NCBI GenBank assembly: GCA_028289425.1
Contig: JANQPL010000019.1
Coordinates: 62,001-126,000 of the forward strand
Source: Alphaproteobacteria bacterium
Lineage (GTDB): Bacteria; Pseudomonadota; Alphaproteobacteria; JANQMY01
Reading direction: 5' to 3'
Length of the DNA stretch: 64,000 bases
In this document: one piece after another, positions 17,366 to 25,943 of the stretch
Position numbering within the stretch: position 1 is the stretch's first letter
Layout of the letters: each line of letters opens with the position of its first letter
Notes under the pieces: model-generated
The model's input: the letters and a program-made list of their open reading frames with translations, nothing else
Told to the model about the DNA's origin: nothing
Databases searched by the model: none
Position numbers and translations under genes: made by a program

Positions 17366-18025
17366 CTAAAACGTCTCCTTACCCTTCATGTCATCGAAGG
17401 GCAGCATGACGTGAGCGCGATAGCCGGGTCTTTCCTGCAGCCGGGCATACCAAGCGCGCACGTTCGGCACATCCGGATACTCAATCTCCAACGAAAAGTA
17501 TCTGAACAAAGCCGTGCCGGCGGGCACATCCCCGACCGTGAAAGTTTCACCGGCCAAAAACGGTTGACCCGCCAGGTGCGTGTCCAGCAACACAAAGTCA
17601 TCGGCGCAGCGTTGCTGGGCATCTTTGATGAAGTCCCAATTCCGTTTGGGTTCAGGCGTGCGGTAGTAGCCCCAAAACAAATCCATGAAATCGGGCTGCA
17701 GCCGCGACAAGGACCAATCCATCCACCGGTCCGAGAAGGATTGCTCGCGTGGATCGGCAGACCAAACTATTCCCTCCCCATATCGTGACGCGAGATACCG
17801 TAAGATCGCGTGGGACTCCCAAACGACCGTGCCGCCATCGTCGATGACGGGCACTTTGCCGTGCGGGTTCATCGCGCGGAAGTTGGGATCATCGAGCCCA
17901 CCGAAATCGCCACCCAGTTCCGTGTGGTCGTAGTCGAGCGAAAGCTCATCCATGAGCCAAAGCATCTTCTGAACATTGAACGCGCTGCGGCGTCCCCAAC
18001 TTTTGATACGTGATGTCATCGTCAC
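17366..18025 (-). CDS. Glutathione S-transferase family protein
   Basis: 219 residues. The thioredoxin-like N-terminal domain has SWGRRSAFNVQKMLWLMDEL, then NPHGKVPVIDDGG (cis-Pro) and WESHAILRYLASRYG, the glutathione gamma-glutamyl contact segment (E-S-x-A-I). The helical C-terminal domain carries FLAGETFTVGDVPAG, the conserved N-capping box with Asp. Ser in the first motif is the likely activating residue. Start is GTG 18025, whose sequence GTGA overlaps the stop of the upstream AraC gene, so the two are translationally coupled; ATG 18019 is an alternative. The substrate is unknown. Confidence 0.9.
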   Translation of the reverse strand: MTMTSRIKSWGRRSAFNVQKMLWLMDELSLDYDHTELGGDFGGLDDPNFRAMNPHGKVPVIDDGGTVVWESHAILRYLASRYGEGIVWSADPREQSFSDRWMDWSLSRLQPDFMDLFWGYYRTPEPKRNWDFIKDAQQRCADDFVLLDTHLAGQPFLAGETFTVGDVPAGTALFRYFSLEIEYPDVPNVRAWYARLQERPGYRAHVMLPFDDMKGKETF

Positions 18026-19113
18026 TGCATGGTTTCAAGGGACGCGGTGCGCGCCAAAGCTTGTTTCCGAAATTCCGTGGGTGTCTTACCGGTTGCCTCC
18101 TTAAAGGCGCGGTTAAACGGTCCGAGCGAGGCATAGCCTGCCTCCAACGCAATGGTCAGCACTTGCGTGCGCGCCTGGGCAATGTCGGCCAATTGCGCTT
18201 TCGCGGCAGCCAGCCGGTATTTGTTGAGATAGGCGTTGAAGTTCTTATAGCCCATGGCTTGGTTGATCAATTTTCGCAACTGGTGTTCCGGGGCACCGAG
18301 CGTTTCTGCCAATGCACCAATGGTCAGGCCTTCCGTTCGAAACGCCTCGTCCTGCTCCATGGCTTTTTGAAGTTTGTCATAAAGCGCCCGGTCTTCAGGC
18401 GCGATACCGTCGCTTGGTGCGGCGACCGCAGGTGTCGCCAAGGCCGCCAGCAAACTGTCGGAACGCAACGATAAAAGCTGCAACGCTAGCAAAGTGACGA
18501 TCGCCCAAATTGAAACAGCGGCGAGCAAGGTGAGTGCCATAGAGGGGCTGTCGACAGCCAGAACGACAAATGAAAGCTCCGTTGACACGATGATCGCAAT
18601 GAGAACGCCGACACCGCCGACAAACATCAACCGGAATGAGCGGCGCGCTTCCAGCAAATCGCCCTCGCGTCCCCGCCAGGCCACATAAAGCGCATGGGCA
18701 ACCAGCACCAGGCTTACAATGTCATTGACGGCGGGCAGAAAGCCGCCGATCGGCGCCCACGCTTGAACCGAAAAATAAAACTCTGTGCACGATACGGTCA
18801 GGATGGCCGCCAACAGGACCCAATGGAGCGGACGCGCCGAGAAATCGTCTTCAAACAGTGCATGGGTGCTCATCCAGAAGAGCCAGGTGATCGGAAACGT
18901 AAAAGGCACCAACGACAGGATCACTTCCGGATGATGGTCGAACAGCATGCCGGACGACACCACGGTGTAAGCCAGGGTGCACAGGATGAAGGCGGCGAAC
19001 AATCCCTTGAACGGGCGCAGTTCCACATCTGCCACGACCCGCCAGAAGATGACGAACTGAACTCCCACGGCAGCGAAGCGAAACAGAAGGTTAAAGACCT
19101 CGATCCCAGACAT
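18022..19113 (-). CDS. Membrane-anchored AraC-family transcriptional regulator
   Basis: 363 residues. Six or seven hydrophobic segments cover about residues 5-225 (for example VILSLVPFTFPITWLFW, DIVSLVLVAHALYVAW, LTLLAAVSIWAIVTLLAL). The C-terminal 110 residues are an AraC helix-turn-helix pair: LTIGALAETLGAPEHQLRKLIN, then TQVLTIALEAGYASLGPFNRAFKEATGKTPTEFRK (in two parts: recognition helix and GYASLGPFNRAFK). Family members of this layout sense a signal in the membrane and regulate from there. The stop overlaps the GST start, so the GST is a likely regulatory target or partner. Confidence 0.88.
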   Translation of the reverse strand: MSGIEVFNLLFRFAAVGVQFVIFWRVVADVELRPFKGLFAAFILCTLAYTVVSSGMLFDHHPEVILSLVPFTFPITWLFWMSTHALFEDDFSARPLHWVLLAAILTVSCTEFYFSVQAWAPIGGFLPAVNDIVSLVLVAHALYVAWRGREGDLLEARRSFRLMFVGGVGVLIAIIVSTELSFVVLAVDSPSMALTLLAAVSIWAIVTLLALQLLSLRSDSLLAALATPAVAAPSDGIAPEDRALYDKLQKAMEQDEAFRTEGLTIGALAETLGAPEHQLRKLINQAMGYKNFNAYLNKYRLAAAKAQLADIAQARTQVLTIALEAGYASLGPFNRAFKEATGKTPTEFRKQALARTASLETMQ

Positions 19114-19165
19114 GGGGGAAACCTAATAGGTTTGCCCCCATACGCAAGTGGGAAGGACGTTTGGT

Positions 19166-20188
19166 CTATTCGGGGTCGGCCACGTGCAGGATCAGTTTGC
19201 CCAGATTCTTGCCTTCAAACAGGCCGCGCAAGGTGGCAGGGGCGTTTTCAAGGCCTTCCACAACGTGCTCTTCGAAGTGGATCTTGCCTTGCTGAACCCA
19301 TTGAGCAAGCTCGCCAATCGCTTCCGGGAAACGGGCCGCATAGGTCAGCACCAGGAATCCTTCCATGCGTGCCGAATGCAGGATCAAGTTCATATAGTTC
19401 TTAGGCGGATGGTCGGTGCCCCAGGAATGATAACCGCTGGAAATGCCACCGCAGACCACGATGCGGGCGCCTTGGGCCAAATTCAACAAGGCCGCATCGA
19501 GGATCACGCCGCCCACATTGTCGAAATATACATTGATGCCGTTCGGGCACAGCTCTTGAAGTTTGGCGGCAACATCGTCTTTCTTGTAGTCAATCGCCGC
19601 ATCAAAATTAGCTTTCGACGTAAGCCACTCGCATTTCTCGGGACCACCGGCGATGCCGACCACCCGGCACCCTTTGATCTTGGCGATTTGGCCCGCAACG
19701 GAACCTGTCGCACCGGCCGCGCCGGAAACAACAACCGTATCACCTTCCTTAGGCTGACCAATTTCGAGCATGCCGAAATAGGCGGTCAATCCCGTAATCC
19801 CGAAGATACTCATATTGTGCGTGAGCGGATAATCCCGGGACAACTTTGTAAACGGCATGGGCCCGTCGGGTTTAGCTGCCACATAGTCCTGCCACGAGAT
19901 CGTGCCTTGCACCACATCCCCCACGGCAAACTCCGGGTTGTTGGATTGCACCACCTGTCCAATGCCCCCCGCGCGCATGGGCTCGCCGATTTGAACCGGC
20001 GGAATATAGCTCGGCACGTCATTCAGCCAGCCACGCTGGGTGGGATCAAAAGAGAGATAAAGCGTCTTCAACAGGACTTCGCCGGGACCGGGGTCGGGGA
20101 TCGCCCCTTCGCGGTATTCGAAGATGTCATCCGTGACGTCGGTTTCCGGCCGCTTGACCAAAACATATTGACGGTTGTTTTCGTTCAT
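19166..20188 (-). CDS. NADP-dependent zinc-free MDR oxidoreductase (CurA/prostaglandin-reductase-like)
   Basis: 340 residues from ATG 20188, preceded by GGGGAG. The medium-chain dehydrogenase/reductase fold is shown by PGPGEVLLKTLYLSFDPTQRG at the N-terminus, the NADPH-binding VVVSGAAGATGSVAGQIAK, and INVYFDNVGG. No zinc-binding cysteine cluster is present. Members reduce alpha,beta-unsaturated ketones or aldehydes (2-alkenal reductase, curcumin reductase). The gene is divergent from the acyl-CoA dehydrogenase across 245 bases in which I see no strong operator. Confidence 0.88.
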   Translation of the reverse strand: MNENNRQYVLVKRPETDVTDDIFEYREGAIPDPGPGEVLLKTLYLSFDPTQRGWLNDVPSYIPPVQIGEPMRAGGIGQVVQSNNPEFAVGDVVQGTISWQDYVAAKPDGPMPFTKLSRDYPLTHNMSIFGITGLTAYFGMLEIGQPKEGDTVVVSGAAGATGSVAGQIAKIKGCRVVGIAGGPEKCEWLTSKANFDAAIDYKKDDVAAKLQELCPNGINVYFDNVGGVILDAALLNLAQGARIVVCGGISSGYHSWGTDHPPKNYMNLILHSARMEGFLVLTYAARFPEAIGELAQWVQQGKIHFEEHVVEGLENAPATLRGLFEGKNLGKLILHVADPE

Positions 20189-20436
20189 CACTCACTCCCC
20201 GTTTCCGGTGTTGTCATTGCCGTTGGTTGAAACGGAAATATGTGCCTAAGGCAAGGCGTCAATGGAGAAAATCAACTCAAATCAGAACGTTGGGGCGCGA
20301 AAATTGCCAAAAGTAGAACCGGCAAAATCAACAGCGTAAAAAAAACATGACAAAGCGCATCAGTCCTTTCCGTGGATGAAAGACGCTGGCACAATGTGGG
20401 CAATCGATATTCAGATAAGACAAGGGTGTAAACGTT

Positions 20437-21726
20437 ATGAATTTTGATATCCCGAAGGAGATCAGCGACTACCTAAAAATTCTCGATGATTTTATCGAGA
20501 AAGAGATCAAGCCGCTCGAGCAAGAAAACGACAATATCCGCTTTTTCGATCACCGCCGGGAAGATGCCCGCACCGACTGGGACCGGGGCGGCCTGCCCAA
20601 CAAGGAATGGGAACAATTGCTGCGCGAGATGCGCCGGCGCGCGGACGCGGCCGGTCATTTGCGCTTCGCCTTGCCTACCGAATTCGGCGGGCAGGACGGC
20701 GGCAATCTCGCCATGGCGATCATCCGCGAACATTTGGCGGCAAAGGGGCTTGGCCTGCACAACGATCTTCAAAACGAGAGTTCTATCGTCGGCAACTTCC
20801 CCACCGTTTTAATGATGCGCGATTTCGGTACGGAATCGCAAAAAGCGAAATTCCTGGAAGGCATGATCACCGGTGAATACCGCATGGCCTTCGGACTTAC
20901 CGAACCGGATCATGGGTCGGACGCCACCTTCATGGAAACGCGCGCCGTGAAAGACGGCAATGGCTGGCGCATCAATGGCGAGAAGATGTGGAACACCGGC
21001 GTACACGTTGCCAATTACGACATGATCTTCGCCCGCACCAGCGGCGAAGACGGCAGCGCGCTTGGCATTTCGTGCTTTTTGGTTCCCACCGATTCCGACG
21101 GCTTCAAGGTCGAAGAATATTATTGGACATTTAATATGCCCACGGATCATGCCCATGTCTCACTGACCGATGTGTGGGTGCCCGACGAGGCGCTGTTTGG
21201 CGAAGAAGGCCAGGGCCTTGCCCTGGCACAACACTTTGTGCACGAAAACCGGATCCGCCAAGCCGCGTCGAGCTTAGGGGCGGCGCAGTATTGTATCAAC
21301 GAATCCGTCAAATACGCCCAAGAACGCAAGCCTTTCGGCAAGGCGCTGGCCACGAACCAGGCAATCCAATTCCCGCTGGTGGAACTGCAATCCGAAGCGG
21401 AAATGCTGCGCGCTCTGATCCACAAAACCGCCTGGATCATGGATCGCGATGGCCACTTCTCTGTGTCGGACAAGGTGTCCATGTGTAACTACCGGGCGAA
21501 CCGCCTGTGCTGTGATGCCGCCGACCGGGCCATTCAAACCCATGGCGGCATGGGCTATTCGCGGCACAAACCGTTCGAACACATTTATCGTCACCACCGG
21601 CGCTATCGCATCACCGAAGGATCGGAAGAAATCCAGATGCGCCGCGTGGGCGGTTACATGTTTGGGTTCATGAAGGGGCAAGCGCCGAAGGGCGTTACCA
21701 ATATTCGACCAAAGGCAGCAGAATGA
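20437..21726 (+). CDS. Acyl-CoA dehydrogenase, ACAD10/11- and LvaC-like
   Basis: 429 residues. Contains the FAD and acyl-CoA binding signature AFGLTEPDHGSDATFMETRA, the YAQERKPFGKALATNQAIQF segment and the C-terminal ITEGSEEIQMRRVGGYMFG. Family knowledge: in mammalian ACAD10/11 and in the Pseudomonas Lva route an enzyme of this branch removes phosphate from a 4-phosphoacyl-CoA made by an APH-type kinase. The next gene is such a kinase and starts inside this stop (ATGA), so the same chemistry is likely here. A conventional dehydrogenase role is the alternative. No strong ribosome binding site is seen. Confidence 0.85.
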   Translation: MNFDIPKEISDYLKILDDFIEKEIKPLEQENDNIRFFDHRREDARTDWDRGGLPNKEWEQLLREMRRRADAAGHLRFALPTEFGGQDGGNLAMAIIREHLAAKGLGLHNDLQNESSIVGNFPTVLMMRDFGTESQKAKFLEGMITGEYRMAFGLTEPDHGSDATFMETRAVKDGNGWRINGEKMWNTGVHVANYDMIFARTSGEDGSALGISCFLVPTDSDGFKVEEYYWTFNMPTDHAHVSLTDVWVPDEALFGEEGQGLALAQHFVHENRIRQAASSLGAAQYCINESVKYAQERKPFGKALATNQAIQFPLVELQSEAEMLRALIHKTAWIMDRDGHFSVSDKVSMCNYRANRLCCDAADRAIQTHGGMGYSRHKPFEHIYRHHRRYRITEGSEEIQMRRVGGYMFGFMKGQAPKGVTNIRPKAAE

Positions 21727-23153
21727 ACGCACCGCAGGGGGAATTAGAGGCAAGGCTTGAAGCGCTTGTGAAAGCGCGCGTGCCCGGGTGTCAGGCGCTC
21801 AAAGGGTTTGAGCGCTTGTCCGCCGGCGCCAGTCAGGAAACCTACGCGTTGACGGTGGAAACCGCAGGCGAGGATGCAACGTACTGTTTGCGGCGTGCCC
21901 CCGGCGGTGAAAACACGGACGATCTGGAAGGCCGCCCCGGCCTTCGCGTTGAAGCTCAACTGATAAAGCTCGCCGGTGAAGCGGGCGTACCGGAACCGAA
22001 GATCCTTCACGTGCTCGACGAAGATGACGATCTGGGCGACGGCTTTCTGATGGAATGGCTCGATGGCGAAACTCTGGGCGGGCGCATTCTGCGTGCGGAG
22101 CATTTGGCCGATGTGCGCCCCAAGCTTGCCTACCAGTGCGGCGAAATTCTGGCCCGCATCCACCGGCTTGACCTATCGGCATCGGGCATTGACCGGTCAC
22201 TCCAGGTGGTGCAACCCGCCGAGTTGATCGATCTGAACTGGGACCGGTACAAAGAATACGAAACGCCCCAGCCCATGATCGATTATGCAGCCCGCTGGCT
22301 GCGGGAGCATGTGCCGCCGCCCGTCACGCCCATGCTCACCCATGGGGATTTCCGGAACGGCAATCTGATTATCGCTGAAGAAGGCGTGCGCGCGGTTCTG
22401 GATTGGGAGCTTGCTCATCTGGGCGACCCGATGCGGGATTTGGGACATTTATGCACCAATTCTTGGCGTTTCGGACAAACGGACCTGCCTGTGGGTGGCT
22501 TTGGCACGTATGAGGATTTGTTCGCAGGGTATGAGTCCGTGAGCGGCCAACCGGTCGATGCGGAGCGGGTCAAGTTTTGGGTGGTGTTCGGCTCCTTCTG
22601 GTGGTCCATCGGATGCCTGGGTATGGCCGATCATTTCCGCAATGGACCCGACGGCTCCATTGAACGGGCAGCAATTGGACGGCGCTCATCCGAATGCCAG
22701 GTAGATTGCGTCAATTTGCTGATCCCCGGTCCTGTGGCACTGGTTGAAGCGTCGGACCTCGGGGGATCGCTGGATATGCCGCGGGCGGACGAATTGATTA
22801 CCGGGGTGCGGGATTATTTGCGCAACGATGTGATGGCGGAAACGCAAGGACGTTTGAGCTTTCTGGCGCGGGTTGCCGGCAATGCGTTGGATATTGTTTT
22901 ACGAGAAGCGGCTGTCGGGCCGGCCGCCAAGGACCAAGAACGCAAGCGGCTCGCAGATATTCTGGGCAAGAAAGGTAATCTTGAAATTCTGCGCTGGGAT
23001 CTGGTGCGCGCCCTGCGCTCTGGCGACATGCCCCTTGACGAACCCGGCCTTGCCGACCATTTGCGCCAGACGGTCGTGCAGCAAGTGGCCATCGATCAGC
23101 CGAAGTATTCCGGCTTTAAGACTGCGGTCCATTGGTCGGGTGACAACAACTAA
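21723..23153 (+). CDS. APH-type phosphotransferase fused to a DUF6285-like C-terminal domain
   Basis: 476 residues, about 120 longer than usual for ACAD10/LvaA-type kinases. Residues 25-345 form the aminoglycoside-phosphotransferase fold with catalytic HGDFRNGN (207-214) and the metal-binding Asp227 (VLDWELAHLGDP). Residues 354-460 (ADELITGVRDYLRNDV, LSFLARVAGNALDIVLREA and a helical end) look like the DUF6285 family, normally encoded as a separate small protein beside such kinases. The start overlaps the acyl-CoA dehydrogenase stop as ATGA. Inferred role: phosphorylation of a 4-hydroxyacyl-CoA. A CoA-independent substrate cannot be excluded. Confidence 0.82.
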   Translation: MNAPQGELEARLEALVKARVPGCQALKGFERLSAGASQETYALTVETAGEDATYCLRRAPGGENTDDLEGRPGLRVEAQLIKLAGEAGVPEPKILHVLDEDDDLGDGFLMEWLDGETLGGRILRAEHLADVRPKLAYQCGEILARIHRLDLSASGIDRSLQVVQPAELIDLNWDRYKEYETPQPMIDYAARWLREHVPPPVTPMLTHGDFRNGNLIIAEEGVRAVLDWELAHLGDPMRDLGHLCTNSWRFGQTDLPVGGFGTYEDLFAGYESVSGQPVDAERVKFWVVFGSFWWSIGCLGMADHFRNGPDGSIERAAIGRRSSECQVDCVNLLIPGPVALVEASDLGGSLDMPRADELITGVRDYLRNDVMAETQGRLSFLARVAGNALDIVLREAAVGPAAKDQERKRLADILGKKGNLEILRWDLVRALRSGDMPLDEPGLADHLRQTVVQQVAIDQPKYSGFKTAVHWSGDNN

Positions 23154-23156
23154 CAA

Positions 23157-23386
23157 TCCGCTCATCCCCGTGTTCGGCCTTCTGCAGGCACAAGCATAAA
23201 CTTCAGCGGGGATCTAGTTGCGGTAAGGTGAACGAGATCCCGGTTCGCGCTTACGCGCGACCGGGATGAGCGGTTGGAGGGAAACTCTAAAGTTCAACTC
23301 ACTCCGCTCATCCCGGCCGAGCTTTAGCGAGAGCCGGGATCTCCCCAGGTGCTTCGCAGATTCCCGCTTTCGCGGGAATGAGCGGA
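23157..23386. repeat. Array of about four hairpin repeats in alternating orientation
   Basis: Units with conserved tips CCGCTCAT/ATGAGCGG and GATCTC/GAGATC: CCGCTCATCCCCG...CGGGGATC (23157-23213), GAGATCCCGG...CCGGGATGAGCGG (23234-23272), CCGCTCATCCCGG...CCGGGATCTC (23304-23342) and ATTCCCGC-TTTC-GCGGGAAT followed by GAGCGG (23360-23386). Adjacent units are inverted relative to each other, as in REPINs. The array lies immediately beside the stop of the GIY-YIG gene at 23414. Confidence 0.75.
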
Positions 23387-23413
23387 GGGGGTAATCCCGA
23401 CCAAATTATCGCG

Positions 23414-23695
23414 TCACAACCGCTCGGCCAGGTCGAGCCAACCGGGATTCATTTCCTCAATTAGCTTGATCTTCCACTCGCGCATCCATTTCTTGACACG
23501 CCGCTCGCGAGCAAATGCACTTTCACGCGAGTCGTGAATTTCATACCACACGAGTTTTTCGCAGTTGTATTTGTCCGAGAAGCCAGGGCGAATATGGGTG
23601 CGATGCTCCCAAACTCGTTTGACAAGGTCGTCCGTCATACCTGTGTACAGAACGCCCTTTGGCCGATTTGTCATGATGTAGACAGCAAAGGACAT
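23414..23695 (-). CDS. Small single-domain GIY-YIG nuclease
   Basis: 93 residues from ATG 23695. The GIY-YIG core is VYIMTN...GVLYTGMT (residues 5-22), followed by conserved Arg28 and His32 (KRVWEHR), Tyr44 in SDKYNCEKLVWYE, an acidic residue in AFARERRVKKW, and NPGWLDL at the end (Asn84). This is the full length of the UPF0213/YhbQ-like family, which has no separate DNA-recognition domain. Hairpin repeats lie on both sides (23157-23386 and 23752-23834). Adjacent genes are unrelated in function, so the gene and repeats may form one mobile or repeat-maintaining unit. That link is inference. Confidence 0.88.
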   Translation of the reverse strand: MSFAVYIMTNRPKGVLYTGMTDDLVKRVWEHRTHIRPGFSDKYNCEKLVWYEIHDSRESAFARERRVKKWMREWKIKLIEEMNPGWLDLAERL

Positions 23696-23751
23696 CAAAG
23701 TACATTCTTCGTTAAAGGAAGTGCAAAAGCGGCGGCAAAAAAATACCGTTC

Positions 23752-23834
23752 GTCCCGGTCACAAACTTCGTTGTGAGCCGGATCTCATTACCTATATCAC
23801 ACCAAGATCCCTGCGCGGGCAGGGATGAGCAATG
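23752..23834. repeat. Hairpin repeats on the 5' side of the GIY-YIG gene
   Basis: Two hairpin units: TCCCGG-TCACAA...TTGTGA-GCCGGAT (about 23754-23784) and ATCCCTGC-GCGG-GCAGGGAT (23811-23829), the latter followed by GAGCAATG. The GATC/GATGAG tips match the other hairpin elements of this window. Together with the array at 23157-23386 they bracket the nuclease gene. Confidence 0.65.
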
Positions 23835-23841
23835 TTGGGGT

Positions 23842-24657
23842 CTAACGTCCTTTGAATACCGGCGGGCGTTTTTCGAGGAAGCTTGCAACACCTTCCTTAT
23901 GATCTTCCGTCTCGAAGAGCACGCCGAGTGTTTGGCTCACCCAAGTGCCGATTTCGTGCACATCGCCATGTGTGGCACGGCGCAGACCTTCCTTCAGGTA
24001 GCGAAGTGCCAGCGGCGGATTGACGGCAATGCGTTCCGCCATGCCCCGGGCTTCAGCCATGAGCTGATCGTGGGGCACCACATTACTGACCAGACCGATC
24101 TCTTTCGCTTCTTCCGCGGTAATGACATCACCCGTAAACAAGAGCTCCGCGGCCTTTGATCGGCCCACTACTTGTGGCAGACGCCAAATGCCCCCCACGT
24201 CGGTCACCAGTCCGCGCTTGATGAAAATCTCACCAAACTTCGCCTGGTCGGACGCAATGCGAATATCCGCGAACAAGGACAGTTCCATGCCCCAGCCCAC
24301 AGCCGCGCCATTCACGGCGGCGATCACGGGCCGATCGCAATTAAGGATCAATTCCGCCGCCGGCGTCGGGCCCGGCCGCACAGATTGCAGGCGCCGCACC
24401 GACGCTTCCCGTTCCGCCCCGGCCATGATTTCCCGCACATCGTCACCGGAACAAAAAGCGGGGTCGGTGCCCGTCACCACGGCACAGCGCACATTCGTGT
24501 CGGCTTGGATGTGTTTGAAGGCAGATTCGAGTTCCGAATAAGCCTGGAGGTTAAGCGCATTCCGCCGCTCCGGCCTGTTCAACGTGACCGTGGCGATATG
24601 GTTTTCGACCGAATAAAGAATCGTCTCGAAGTCGGCCGGATCGATGGTCGCCGCCAT
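23842..24657 (-). CDS. Enoyl-CoA hydratase/isomerase family protein (crotonase)
   Basis: 271 residues. The crotonase oxyanion-hole segments are present: AFCSGDDVREI (residues 67-77) and AAVNGAAVGWGMELSL (113-128), with an acidic Glu143 (KFGEIFIKRGL) in the region of the catalytic acid, and LPQVVGRSKAAELLFTGD after it. The C-terminus KEGVASFLEKRPPVFKGR is typical of CaiD-like hydratases. Start ATG 24657 lies 5 bases after the P450 stop with its ribosome site AAGGTAAGG inside the P450 end, so the two genes are an operon. The acyl-CoA substrate is unknown. Confidence 0.9.
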   Translation of the reverse strand: MAATIDPADFETILYSVENHIATVTLNRPERRNALNLQAYSELESAFKHIQADTNVRCAVVTGTDPAFCSGDDVREIMAGAEREASVRRLQSVRPGPTPAAELILNCDRPVIAAVNGAAVGWGMELSLFADIRIASDQAKFGEIFIKRGLVTDVGGIWRLPQVVGRSKAAELLFTGDVITAEEAKEIGLVSNVVPHDQLMAEARGMAERIAVNPPLALRYLKEGLRRATHGDVHEIGTWVSQTLGVLFETEDHKEGVASFLEKRPPVFKGR

Positions 24658-24662
24658 GAGCC

Positions 24663-25943
24663 TTACCTTTTGTCGAAGGCGAGGTGCAATTTCTCCATGC
24701 CACGCAATAACACGTTGGGCGAATGACGGAAATCATTCTTGCCTTCCACAAAGCGCCAATTCTTGGTGCGGTCGAACAGCACGCGGAAACCCACTTTCAT
24801 TTCCTGTCGGGCAAGCGAATTGCCGATGCAGGTATGGATTCCCATGCCGAAGGCCAAATGGCTGCGCGCATTCTTGCGGCGAATATCGAAGTCTTCACCA
24901 TCGGCGAATTCATCCGTGTCGCGGTTGGCAGCCCCATACTTCACCATCAACATGGAACCTTTGGGTATCTTGACACCCCCCAATTCCGTATCGTCAGTCA
25001 CCACACGGTACATATTGTTCGTAGGTGTCAGCATGCGGAGGGATTCTTCGATCATATTGGGGATCAATTCATAATCCTCATATACAGCTTTCATCTGATC
25101 CGGATGCGTGATCAGCAAATACATACCTTCGACGATGGACTTCGCCGTGGTTTCGTTGCCGGCCACCAGCAATTGTTGCAGAATCGAAAGCTGCTCGGCC
25201 GTATTGAGGCCGCGTGGATCGCCTTCATCTTCCAGGGTCACGTGGGCCAGGTCCGAGATGATATCATCGGTAGGATTGGCCTTCTTCTCCTTGAGCTTTT
25301 CCGCAAAGTAGTGCTGGAACTCAACAATATCCCGCTGAGCCTGAAGCTGACGTTCTTCATCCGCCATCATGCTGAGCTGAGCGATGAAACTGTCGGACCA
25401 TTTGCGGAATTTCTTGCGGTCGCTGACAGGAACCCCCAACTGCTCGGCAATCACAATAAGCGGCAACAATTGTCCGAATTCGGACAATAATTCGACCTCC
25501 CCTTTGTCGATGAATCCGTCGATGATTTCATTGACGATCTTCTCGATGCCCTTGTCCATTTCCGCAACGCGCTTAGGCGAGAAAGCCTTGTTCACAAGCT
25601 TACGGTAACGCGTATGCTCTGGTGGATCGGCCGTCAGCATTGTGTCAACGGCTTCGTAGCCGGTCGCGGCAATTTCTCTCAGTTTCTTTTGGTGAGGGCT
25701 GTCATCGTTCCGCAGCGACAATCCAAATTTGTTCGAAAACAGGGTGGGGTTCCGCACCACATCACAGACGAGCTTGTAGTTCGACACCAGATACATGCCC
25801 GTGGTCGGGTCTTGGAAGACCGGTGCCTCCTCGCGCAGCTGTTTCCAATAGTGGAATGGGCATTCCATAAGATCGGGATCGAAGGAATTGTATTCTTCGA
25901 GCTTTTTGACTTCCGGTGGCCGTGGCGCCTCAGCAATGCTCAT
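24663..25943 (-). CDS. Soluble bacterial cytochrome P450
   Basis: 426 residues. Diagnostic motifs: DPPEHTRYRKLVNKAFSP (C-helix), I-helix AGNETT (261-266), E-x-x-R as EESLR (299-303), and the haem loop FGMGIHTCIGNSLAR with axial Cys372. No membrane anchor, as expected of class I bacterial P450s that need a ferredoxin and reductase; none is encoded nearby. AGGAAAG precedes ATG 25943. Cotranscribed with the crotonase downstream and divergent from a phytanoyl-CoA dioxygenase gene, which together suggest oxidation of a branched, cyclic or aliphatic carbon skeleton. Confidence 0.95.
   Translation of the reverse strand: MSIAEAPRPPEVKKLEEYNSFDPDLMECPFHYWKQLREEAPVFQDPTTGMYLVSNYKLVCDVVRNPTLFSNKFGLSLRNDDSPHQKKLREIAATGYEAVDTMLTADPPEHTRYRKLVNKAFSPKRVAEMDKGIEKIVNEIIDGFIDKGEVELLSEFGQLLPLIVIAEQLGVPVSDRKKFRKWSDSFIAQLSMMADEERQLQAQRDIVEFQHYFAEKLKEKKANPTDDIISDLAHVTLEDEGDPRGLNTAEQLSILQQLLVAGNETTAKSIVEGMYLLITHPDQMKAVYEDYELIPNMIEESLRMLTPTNNMYRVVTDDTELGGVKIPKGSMLMVKYGAANRDTDEFADGEDFDIRRKNARSHLAFGMGIHTCIGNSLARQEMKVGFRVLFDRTKNWRFVEGKNDFRHSPNVLLRGMEKLHLAFDKR

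Noticed and set aside
19148-20230. 360-residue open frame on the plus strand
   Set aside because: Antisense to the MDR oxidoreductase; the cofactor motif is on the minus strand.
23157-23386. CRISPR-like array of repeats
   Set aside because: Units are palindromic hairpins in alternating orientation with variable stems and irregular spacing, not direct repeats with uniform spacers.
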